The notes below the pieces were generated by a model that worked only from the letters and a program-made list of their open reading frames with translations, had not been told where the DNA came from and searched no databases. The position numbers and the translations under genes are program-made. Source: an uncultured Verrucomicrobiota bacterium (GTDB taxonomy: Bacteria; Verrucomicrobiota; Kiritimatiellia; RFP12; UBA1067). Taken from it: 15,016 nt of DNA. The stretch spans positions 1 through 15,016 of the forward strand of contig CAMPAA010000062.1 of NCBI GenBank assembly GCA_946631345.1, read 5' to 3'. Positions 1 to 6,504 of this stretch are shown here, one piece after another (positions within the stretch are counted from its first letter, which is position 1; the number at the start of each line of letters is the position of its first letter).

Positions 1-367
1 ACCCGTTGCGGTGTGCAACCCAGTCCTCAGAGTTATGCACATCCTCCCAGAACTCTGCAAACTCGATTTTCTCGCGTTTTGGCGCAGGTTTCGGCAACGT
101 CAGCTTGTAGAGGTTGGAAAGGACGCGCCCCTTTTTCGTGCGTCCGCCCGATATCCATTTGAGCAGTCCTTTTTTCTTCAGGGAATCAAGGCTGCGCATA
201 ACAGTTACGCGGTGAAGATGCGACTGCCGGGCGAGCGTTTCGATGGATGGGAAGCACTGGCCGGTCTTGTCGTCGGCGAAATGCGCAAGGAGCGCCAGCA
301 CCTGCTGTTCGGTCGGCGTGGTGCCTTGCACGTCGTTGTAGACCCTATGGGTGTACTTGAAGCCCAT
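1..367 (-). CDS. winged-helix HTH protein, replication/plasmid type (partial, runs off left edge)
   Basis: This is the N-terminal 122 residues of a protein whose 3' end lies outside the window. The ATG at 367 is preceded by GGAAGG (375-380) with 7 nt spacing, and the start is 19 nt past the stop of the upstream gene, so the two are probably co-transcribed. Residues 1-95 read as a winged helix: a TPTEQQVLALLAHFAD helix, then PSIETLARQSHLHRVTVMRS (helix-turn-helix with recognition helix) and SLKKKGLLKW leading into a basic wing with GGRTKKGR. This matches the HTH_36 style of domain found in phage and plasmid replication initiators and some transcription factors (family knowledge). The tail from about residue 95 (KPAPKREKIEFAEFWED) resembles the linker before a second domain. 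DNA binding is well supported. Whether the role is in replication or transcription cannot be decided without the C-terminus. Confidence 0.72.
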   Translation of the reverse strand, partial: MGFKYTHRVYNDVQGTTPTEQQVLALLAHFADDKTGQCFPSIETLARQSHLHRVTVMRSLDSLKKKGLLKWISGGRTKKGRVLSNLYKLTLPKPAPKREKIEFAEFWEDVHNSEDWVAHRNG

Positions 368-386
368 CTTGAGGCCTTCCGCGCGG

Positions 387-1055
387 TCAGTTCGCCTTTG
401 CGCCCTTCTTCGCCTTTCCGGCGCGGGGCTTCTTAGCCTTTCTGAACGGCGGAAGCGCCGCAAACTGCGCATCCGTCCACAGCCTGTCGGACGCCACACG
501 CTCAAGCCGCACGATGGAAAGCGCCTCTTCCTTCTGTGCGCAGCTGTAGCCGTCGCCGCGGGTCTTGATCTGCCGGACGATCCGCCATGCGCGGAGGTAG
601 AGACGCGCCGCCGTGGATGACGCGTTCACCGATTTCGCGAGGACGGCTGCGGCATACAGGTATTCCTCGAGCGCCGTGACGATCTTGCACCACTGTCCGA
701 ACTCCTGCGTCCAGTCGGTGATGGAGCAGCCATACGACACATCCTCAAAGTACGTGCCGGACTCTGCCTCTGCCACTGCGTCGTCGTCGATGGCGAGCCC
801 GTCGTATTCCAGATAGGTGCGTGTGGCGAGGATGCGGGCGATTTCATCGCGCATGTAGGGGCCGAGCTCCCCGTCCGGGGCCTTGCCCGACCTCACGGCG
901 GCGATGCAGTCGAGCAGACGTTCAAGGGCCTGCCCCATCACCCACATCATCTTCGGGACAGGTCCCTTGGCGAACTTCTCGCGCGCCTCCTCCTCCCGTT
1001 TCCGGTTGTAGTCCTCGATCTCATCCTCGGCGGATGACACTTCGTCGTCTGTCAT
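387..1055 (-). CDS. hypothetical protein, acidic N-terminus and Lys/Ala-rich tail
   Basis: 222 residues; I do not recognise the family. The start is secure: ATG at 1055 has a perfect AGGAGG (1061-1066) 5 nt upstream and an extended -10 promoter just before it. Residues 1-30 are highly charged (EDEIEDYNRKREEEAREKF) and probably helical. The middle is a mostly helical soluble region with several Trp and Tyr (for example ITDWTQEFGQWCKIVTALEE). The last ~20 residues are strongly basic (FRKAKKPRAGKAKKGAKAN), typical of nucleic-acid contact. There is no signal peptide or membrane segment. It lies directly upstream of the HTH protein in the same apparent operon, so an accessory role beside that DNA-binding protein is possible, but this is inference from position only. 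Confidence 0.72.
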   Translation of the reverse strand: MTDDEVSSAEDEIEDYNRKREEEAREKFAKGPVPKMMWVMGQALERLLDCIAAVRSGKAPDGELGPYMRDEIARILATRTYLEYDGLAIDDDAVAEAESGTYFEDVSYGCSITDWTQEFGQWCKIVTALEEYLYAAAVLAKSVNASSTAARLYLRAWRIVRQIKTRGDGYSCAQKEEALSIVRLERVASDRLWTDAQFAALPPFRKAKKPRAGKAKKGAKAN

Positions 1056-1060
1056 GATCT

Positions 1061-1083
1061 CCTCCTAGGCGCGTATTGTAGCA
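1061..1083 (-). promoter_or_regulatory. extended -10 promoter and ribosome binding site for the 222-aa gene
   Basis: On the minus strand TGC (1081-1083) precedes TACAAT (1075-1080), giving an extended -10. This is followed by ACGCGCC and then AGGAGG (1061-1066) 5 nt before the ATG at 1055. I see no good -35 box at 16-18 nt. The predicted leader is only about 13 nt. The same TGn-TAnAAT-nCGC arrangement occurs before three other genes in the window, which supports it. Confidence 0.6.
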
Positions 1084-1108
1084 CAAAACGCCCTGCCATC
1101 TTCATGTC

Positions 1109-1130
1109 GGCGCGATGGGGTCATCGCGCC
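1109..1130 (-). terminator. hairpin terminator without T tract after the zinc-ribbon/EIIA gene
   Basis: A perfect 9-bp stem (GGCGCGATG at 1109-1117, CATCGCGCC at 1122-1130) encloses a 4-nt loop, 5 nt past the stop codon of the gene ending at 1136. No run of T follows on the minus strand. The position supports a terminator or a 3'-end stabilising hairpin. Confidence 0.55.
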
Positions 1131-1135
1131 CGCCG

Positions 1136-1981
1136 TCAGCGTATGATGCGGCAGGTGGCCCGGTCGAGGGCTTTCCAGAGCGTTTCGGAATCCTTCGCCG
1201 CGAGAATCGCGGCACGGCTCGCCTTGCGCCGGAACGCCCCCATGAGGTCGCTCATGAGCTTCAGGAAGAAAGCCGATCCCGCGCTGGGAATCGCCGAAAG
1301 CACCACAAAGTTCACCTTCTCGCCGGAATCGTCCCAAACGATGCCATCATGCGAAACGCCAAGCGCAAAGGCGAGAGAACCGCCCTCCACGCCGCGAACG
1401 TGCGGCACCGCCGCCCCTTCGTCCATGCGAGTGGAAAGCAGCGCCTCGCGCTCCAGAGCGAGCCTGGCCAGCTCGTCGCCGTCCGAGACGTATCCATTCT
1501 CCGCCATGAGCCGAGACAGCGTGGATATCGCCTCCTGCGGGGTCTTCGCCTTGAGGTCGGCAACCATGAGCGGTGCGGCGGAGAAGCGCGATATGCCGCG
1601 CACCTTCGGAACCTCGTCATCGTCCCCGGCGGAGGCTGTCTGGCGCGCGGAGGCCACGGCCCCCGGATTGTCGTAGAGTATGCGCCCGCAGGTGGTGCAG
1701 GTGACGAGGTGTTCGGCGAGCTTGACCATGCGCGCGGCGGAGACCGGCACCTGCATGCCGCAGCCGGAGCAGTTCCCGTTGTGCATCGCCGCCAGGAACA
1801 GCGGCCTGTTTGCGCTGATGCGGCTGTAGAGCGCATGGATGCGGGGCTCAAGCTTTCCCACGAGCGCGGCGATCTCCCTGTCGGCCTCGGCCACCTTGTC
1901 CTGCGCGCCACGCGCGACCAGCTCAGCGCGGGTGAGCGATATGTCCTGAATCTTCTTGAGTATTTCCAGCTGTTTTTTCAT
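1136..1981 (-). CDS. coiled-coil / C4 zinc-ribbon protein fused to a PTS EIIA domain
   Basis: 281 residues. Residues 1-60 form a charged helical coiled coil. Residues 71-98 form a C4 zinc ribbon: CSGC (71-74), then about 20 residues, then CTTCGRILY (95-103), the signature of the zf-RING_7 type ribbon normally found behind a long coiled coil. A short Ala/Asp-rich linker (about 108-130) leads to a PTS EIIA type-2 domain (about 135-281). That domain carries the phospho-acceptor motif GAAVPHVRG with His194, preceded by ALEREALLSTRMDEG as in fructose/Ntr EIIA proteins. The ATG at 1981 starts 24 nt after the stop of the antiporter-EIIA gene, with only a weak AAGG upstream, so the two very probably share a transcript. 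Family knowledge: EIIA(Ntr) proteins act as phosphorylation-dependent regulators that bind target proteins rather than import sugar. I infer a regulatory adaptor for the antiporter or another partner. Domain calls are firm; the role is open. Confidence 0.85.
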   Translation of the reverse strand: MKKQLEILKKIQDISLTRAELVARGAQDKVAEADREIAALVGKLEPRIHALYSRISANRPLFLAAMHNGNCSGCGMQVPVSAARMVKLAEHLVTCTTCGRILYDNPGAVASARQTASAGDDDEVPKVRGISRFSAAPLMVADLKAKTPQEAISTLSRLMAENGYVSDGDELARLALEREALLSTRMDEGAAVPHVRGVEGGSLAFALGVSHDGIVWDDSGEKVNFVVLSAIPSAGSAFFLKLMSDLMGAFRRKASRAAILAAKDSETLWKALDRATCRIIR

Positions 1982-2005
1982 TGCAAGTTGGCCTTTTCAT
2001 CTCTG

Positions 2006-4348
2006 TCATTTCGATTCGCGGAAGAACCTGCGCATCTCCTCCTCGGTCTTGCAGCCGAGAAGCCGCTCGTAGCCGTTGTTTGCGCGGAGAGCGCGGCTTA
2101 TGAACGCCATCAGCTGCAGATACGGGCTCTGCGCAGACTCCGGCGCCACGGTGAGAACTATGATCTGTATGGCGGAATGGTCGATGGTCTCGTAGTCGGC
2201 GATCGTTCCCGTCTCGCTTGCGGAGTTGTCCACAAGGGCGACCGCGCCCACGATGCCGGTCACCGAGTCGGTGCGGCCGTGGGGTACGGCGATTCCGCAG
2301 TCCAGCCCCGTCGGCATCGACTCCTCCCGCGCGAGAACCGCCTTCTCGACGGCGGCGACGTCGGTCACGCGCTGAGGATTCGCCTGCGCAAGCGCCTTCA
2401 CCATCTTCGTGATGGCTTCCCTCTTCGACGAGGCCCTGAAACCGGGCAGCATCGCAAAGCCCTGCACGTAGCGGCTCACGCCGGAGCCGCCGGCCGACGT
2501 CAGCTCCGACTCGTTCTTCAGCAGCGTCTCCAGTTCGTCGCGGCGCACCGGCTTGGCGATCGACTGGGCGATCTCCTTCATCTCGCCCACCACCTCCATC
2601 CATGCCGTCATCACGATGGACTCCTCCTCCGGCGTGCACTCGAAGCGTATCACGTCCCCGTCGCGCCGCATGGAGATCTCGAAGTCGTCCATCTGTATCT
2701 CCCAGATGTTGTCGGCGGAGTTCAGCAGGTACGTGAAGAAGCCCTCCTTCTGGAACGCCTTCACGAGATGGTCGAGCATCAGCTCTGCGATAGACTCGGA
2801 CGCGAGCTGGAAGGAGAACGGGCGGGAACCTTCGGTGTTGGCCTTGCGGTCGCCGCGCATGCCGTCGCCCTTAAGGTTGAAGAGCCCCACCAGGCATGGC
2901 GGCGCGACTACCGTGGTGACGAGCGTCATGAGGATGCCGATGCCGAACACCTCCTGCGTGAGATAGCCGTTGGAGAGGCCGATGCCTGCGATGATGAGCG
3001 CCACCTCGCCGCGCGGGATCATGCCCGCCCCTACGCGCAGCGCGCCCTTCAAGTTGAACCCGCAGACGAACGACGGAAGCGCGCAGCCCACTATCTTGGC
3101 GACTATCGCGAGCGCGGTGTAGATGCCGCCGAAGATGAGTACGGGCTTAGAGCAGAGCGCGCCGACATCCACCATCATGCCCATCACGCAGAAGAACACA
3201 GGAACGAGGAACGTGTACACGCTCTGAAGGTTCTCCTCGATCATGTGCTTGAGGTCCGTGCGGCTGAGCGCGAGACCCATTACGTAAGCGCCGATGATGA
3301 GCGTAAGCCCGAGCGCCTCGAAAAGGCCCGCTATGACGAGCGACAGGCCGAAGGCAAGAGTCCCGATCGCGACGGGCGACTTGAACAGCTTGAGCAGCCA
3401 GGATATCTTCTTGGCCAGCACCAGCCCTATCACGGTGCCGCCCAGCCACACGCCCACCGCCTGCAGGGCCGTCATGCCGATGCTGCCCCACGGGATGCCG
3501 CCCTGCCCTGCGCCGCCGGCGGCAGCGCCGGAGGTGTTCGCGCCTATGATGCCCATGCCTATCGCCAGCACGATGATGCCGAGCACGTCGTCGATCACGG
3601 CGCCGGCCATTATCGTCACGCCCTCCTCGGAATCCATCTTGCGGCGTTCGGAGAGGATGCGCGCCGTGATGCCGACGGACGTCGCCGTTGACATGATGCC
3701 CATGAACAGCGCGGCGGGGTCCAGCACGGCCTTCATCACCTCGCCGGCCTGCACGTAGCCATGCAGCTTGGCGAGACAGTCGATCCCGCCCAGCAGATCG
3801 GGCAGCAGGCTCACCGCGTACACGGCGCATAGGTCGCCGAGGAGGAACGATAACACAACGCCGCCTATCCCCACGAGCGATCCCGCGAACGCAAACTTCA
3901 GGAACATCTTGAGGTTAGTCTCAATCCCCGATAGGAACAGAAGCACCACCGACGCTATCGTGCAGATGCCGTACAGCTCCGGCGACACCGCGAACGGCGC
4001 GGTGCCAGTGGCCTTCGCCATCTCCATGAGGTACGCCCCGCGGAACAGCCCGTCCTTGAAAAGCCCCGTGCCGAACCCTATGCCGCCGAGCGCCCAAGGC
4101 CCGATAAGTATGCCCACGCCGAGCTCGCCCAGCACGCTCGGCAGCTTCAGGAGGGATGCCAGCATCCCGCCAAGCTTCGCCGCAAAGAGGATAAGCCCGA
4201 TCTGAAGCGCCAGAAGCGTCATCTTCTCCGTAAGCGGCAGCTCCTCAGCATGGAACCCTGCCGCTGCGGCGGCAGGAGCCGCCTCTGCGAAAACACCCGC
4301 TGCAACCATAGCCACGGACGCAGCCACCAAAAACTTTTTGCTTTTCAT
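2006..4348 (-). CDS. CPA2-type cation/proton antiporter with C-terminal PTS EIIA domain
   Basis: 780 residues. The first 30 look like a signal peptide or leading helix (MKSKKFLVAASVAMVAAG, then Ala-rich). Residues ~42-490 form a 12-13 helix Na+/H+ exchanger (KefB/NhaA-like) domain, with LSGIETNLKMF (139-149) and the ion-binding pair in AVIDDVLGII (D253, D254). Residues ~510-640 are a soluble domain I do not recognise. Residues ~643-780 are a PTS EIIA type-2 domain with GIAVPHGRTD (His690 phospho-acceptor). Expected role: exchange of Na+ or K+ for protons in the inner membrane, probably gated by the EIIA domain; in proteobacteria EIIA(Ntr) regulates K+ transport (established knowledge). I chose ATG 4348 because it follows a TATAAT box by 10 nt and gives the signal-like N-terminus. 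The frame stays open up to 4510, but that part overlaps the helicase gene. Confidence 0.88.
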   Translation of the reverse strand: MKSKKFLVAASVAMVAAGVFAEAAPAAAAAGFHAEELPLTEKMTLLALQIGLILFAAKLGGMLASLLKLPSVLGELGVGILIGPWALGGIGFGTGLFKDGLFRGAYLMEMAKATGTAPFAVSPELYGICTIASVVLLFLSGIETNLKMFLKFAFAGSLVGIGGVVLSFLLGDLCAVYAVSLLPDLLGGIDCLAKLHGYVQAGEVMKAVLDPAALFMGIMSTATSVGITARILSERRKMDSEEGVTIMAGAVIDDVLGIIVLAIGMGIIGANTSGAAAGGAGQGGIPWGSIGMTALQAVGVWLGGTVIGLVLAKKISWLLKLFKSPVAIGTLAFGLSLVIAGLFEALGLTLIIGAYVMGLALSRTDLKHMIEENLQSVYTFLVPVFFCVMGMMVDVGALCSKPVLIFGGIYTALAIVAKIVGCALPSFVCGFNLKGALRVGAGMIPRGEVALIIAGIGLSNGYLTQEVFGIGILMTLVTTVVAPPCLVGLFNLKGDGMRGDRKANTEGSRPFSFQLASESIAELMLDHLVKAFQKEGFFTYLLNSADNIWEIQMDDFEISMRRDGDVIRFECTPEEESIVMTAWMEVVGEMKEIAQSIAKPVRRDELETLLKNESELTSAGGSGVSRYVQGFAMLPGFRASSKREAITKMVKALAQANPQRVTDVAAVEKAVLAREESMPTGLDCGIAVPHGRTDSVTGIVGAVALVDNSASETGTIADYETIDHSAIQIIVLTVAPESAQSPYLQLMAFISRALRANNGYERLLGCKTEEEMRRFFRESK

Positions 4349-4358
4349 ATGGTGGCGG

Positions 4359-4367
4359 ATTATATCA
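4359..4367 (-). promoter_or_regulatory. extended -10 promoter of the antiporter operon, near-leaderless
   Basis: TGA (4365-4367) plus TATAAT (4359-4364) on the minus strand, followed by 10 nt (CCGCCACCAT) and then the ATG at 4348. Transcription would begin about 3 nt before the start codon, and no Shine-Dalgarno sequence fits. No convincing -35 box lies 16-18 nt upstream. The 95-nt gap to the helicase stop (4349-4443) holds nothing else that I see. Confidence 0.62.
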
Positions 4368-4443
4368 AAAATCGGGCGCTCTGAACCACCAAGTTTCGCC
4401 GGGGCGCACGAATCATGCCTACGCATATGCTGCACGATGGGGA

Positions 4444-6504
4444 CTACCGCCTCCAGGTGGTGCGCCAGTTGCTCTCCGGGCGGTGGTCGCGGGACGGGCC
4501 GCCGCCCCATCCGCCCCAGCGGTCACCCCGTGAGCGGGGGCGTTCGTAGGCCGGCGAGACGGATCGCACCTCGTGCTCGTCGTACAGCTCCGGCGGTATC
4601 TCCCGCGCGAACAGCGAGGGCTCCACGGGGCACATGCCCCCTTCCGCAGTTTTCTTGGAGCGGGGCTCGCACAGGTACAGCCGGTCCTTCGCACGCGTCA
4701 CCGCCACATAGAACAGCCGCCGCTCTTCGTCAATGTTGCCGTCCTCCACGCTTCGCGCGGACGGGAAGATCGTATCGACCAGCCACGGCAGGATGACGAC
4801 AGGCCATTCCATGCCCTTCGCCTGATGTATGGTCGAGAGCTGCAGATGGTCCTGCGGCAGCGTGGCGCGGTTCTGCGCGTCGAGGTTCGTCATAAGGGCG
4901 ACCTCCTCCAGGAATCCGCGCAGCCCGGTCTGGAAAGACGCAATCTGCGACTGGAGCTCCACCAGATCCTCCAGACGGCCCGCGGCGTCCTCCTCATCGA
5001 ACTGCCGCCGCAGGTGGTCGCCGTAGAAGAAATGGATGAAATCCTCGATCGGACGCCCCTCGTCGCCGTTGGCCAGGTGCTCAGGAGCGGCGGCGAAAGC
5101 CTTCTGCAGGCCCTCCCACCCGACCTTCGCCTTCGGCGAAAGCATCTCGCCGAGCGAGAGGCGGTCCATTCCGCTGCCGGGATCGAAGCTGCGGCCGAGC
5201 TTCATCCAGTACTTGCGCAGCGAAACCTCGCCCACGCCCGGGAGCAGGCCTATGAGCCGGAAGAAGCTCATCTCGTCCTGCGGGTTCAGCAGGAGCCGCA
5301 GGAACGCCAGCACGTCCTTCACGTGGAGCTGCTCGAACACGCCCAGCCCGCTCGTTATGCGGAACGGGATTCGGGCGCGCGTGAGGGCGAGCTGTATGTC
5401 GATCGAGGTGAAGTGCGACCGGTAGAGTATCGCGATGTCCCTGTATGTGAACCCCTGCCCGCGCAGATGCCCAACGAGCTTCAGTATCAGCTCGGCCTGC
5501 GCGTGGCCGTCCCACATGCGGTAGAGCTGCGGCTTGAGCCCCTGAGCGGACCGGAATGGGCGGAGCGTCTTCTCGAACTGATGCGTCACGTCCTTCATCA
5601 CGACGTTCGCCACGTCAAGTATCGGTGCGAGCGAACGGTAGTTGCGCTCCAGCTTCAGTATGCGGCATCCCGCCCAGCGGTTCGGGAACTGCATGATGTT
5701 CTCGAACTGCGCGCCGCGCCACGTGTAGATGCACTGGAAGTCGTCCCCCACGACCATCAGGTTGCGGTGCTTCGCGGCGAGGATGTCGGTGAACTGCGCC
5801 TGAAGGGAGTTTGTGTCCTGATACTCGTCGACAAGCACGTGCAGGAAGCGTTCCTGCAGCTCGTCGCGCACGCCGTCCACCTCGCGCAGGAGCCTCAGCC
5901 CGTTCACGAGCAGGTCGTCGAAGTCCATCGCGCCAAGCTCTTTCTTGCGCTGCGTGTACATTTCCCCGCACGCCACCACCTTATCCACGTCAAGCGCCAC
6001 CTTAGACTGCTGCACCTCCACGAGCGTGCGGAAGTCCTTCTCGCGGTTTGCGGCGTCGGAGATGAGCTTCAGTATGAACTCCTTCTTGACGAAGTCCTTC
6101 ACGCCCTTGCCGACGATCTCCTTGATTATCTGCCCCATCAGCTTTTTCTGATCCTCTTCGTCGAGGATGGTGAAGCCCGGCCTGTAGCCGAGGAAGCTGC
6201 CGTATCGGCGCAGGAACTTCGCGCATATGGAGTGGAACGTGCCCGACCATATGCCGCCCACGCCGGAGCCTATGAGCTTCTCGGCGCGTTCGGTCATCTC
6301 GCGCGCTGCGCGGTTCGTGAACGTGAGCAGCAGTATGCGCTCCGCCGGCACGCCCTGCCCTATGAGGTACGCCACGCGGTGGACGAGCGTGCGCGTCTTG
6401 CCGGTTCCCGCCGCGGCAAGCACGAGCATCGGCCCGTCGCCTGCGGTCGCCGCAGCGCACTGCTCGGTATTCAGTTCTTTCTGGAAATCTATCATCGCAA
6501 TCAC
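4444..6504 (-). CDS. UvrD/Rep/PcrA-family ATP-dependent DNA helicase
   Basis: 686 residues counted from a GTG at 6504 whose GTGA overlaps the stop of the upstream gene. An ATG three codons later (6495) is an alternative start. It is a superfamily 1A 3'-5' helicase: Q-motif LNTEQ (11-15), Walker A AAAGTGKT (30-37), motif Ia TFTNRAAREM (61-70), motif II VDEYQDTN (225-232), motif III VGDDFQCIYTWRGA (252-265), motif IV LERNYRS (285-291), motif V LSTIHQAKGMEW (556-567) and motif VI EERRLFYVAVTRAKDRLYL (593-611). Motif III has FQC where UvrD/PcrA usually have DQS. The C-terminus is short and ends in an Arg/Gly/Trp-rich tail (DRWGGWGGG) instead of the usual PcrA tail. Expected role: unwinding in repair or removal of replication blocks in the cytoplasm. 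The glycosidase-like neighbour does not suggest a functional link. UvrD, PcrA and Rep cannot be told apart here. Confidence 0.93.
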   Translation of the reverse strand: MIAMIDFQKELNTEQCAAATAGDGPMLVLAAAGTGKTRTLVHRVAYLIGQGVPAERILLLTFTNRAAREMTERAEKLIGSGVGGIWSGTFHSICAKFLRRYGSFLGYRPGFTILDEEDQKKLMGQIIKEIVGKGVKDFVKKEFILKLISDAANREKDFRTLVEVQQSKVALDVDKVVACGEMYTQRKKELGAMDFDDLLVNGLRLLREVDGVRDELQERFLHVLVDEYQDTNSLQAQFTDILAAKHRNLMVVGDDFQCIYTWRGAQFENIMQFPNRWAGCRILKLERNYRSLAPILDVANVVMKDVTHQFEKTLRPFRSAQGLKPQLYRMWDGHAQAELILKLVGHLRGQGFTYRDIAILYRSHFTSIDIQLALTRARIPFRITSGLGVFEQLHVKDVLAFLRLLLNPQDEMSFFRLIGLLPGVGEVSLRKYWMKLGRSFDPGSGMDRLSLGEMLSPKAKVGWEGLQKAFAAAPEHLANGDEGRPIEDFIHFFYGDHLRRQFDEEDAAGRLEDLVELQSQIASFQTGLRGFLEEVALMTNLDAQNRATLPQDHLQLSTIHQAKGMEWPVVILPWLVDTIFPSARSVEDGNIDEERRLFYVAVTRAKDRLYLCEPRSKKTAEGGMCPVEPSLFAREIPPELYDEHEVRSVSPAYERPRSRGDRWGGWGGGPSRDHRPESNWRTTWRR

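Noticed and set aside
11..436. 141-codon plus-strand frame at the left edge
   Set aside because: The minus strand carries a clear HTH protein with a ribosome binding site over the same DNA.
1115..3691. 858-codon open frame on the plus strand opposite the antiporter operon
   Set aside because: It lies wholly antisense to well-supported genes. Its protein is rich in Arg, His, Ala and Leu with no domain, as expected from the reverse frame of GC-rich codons.
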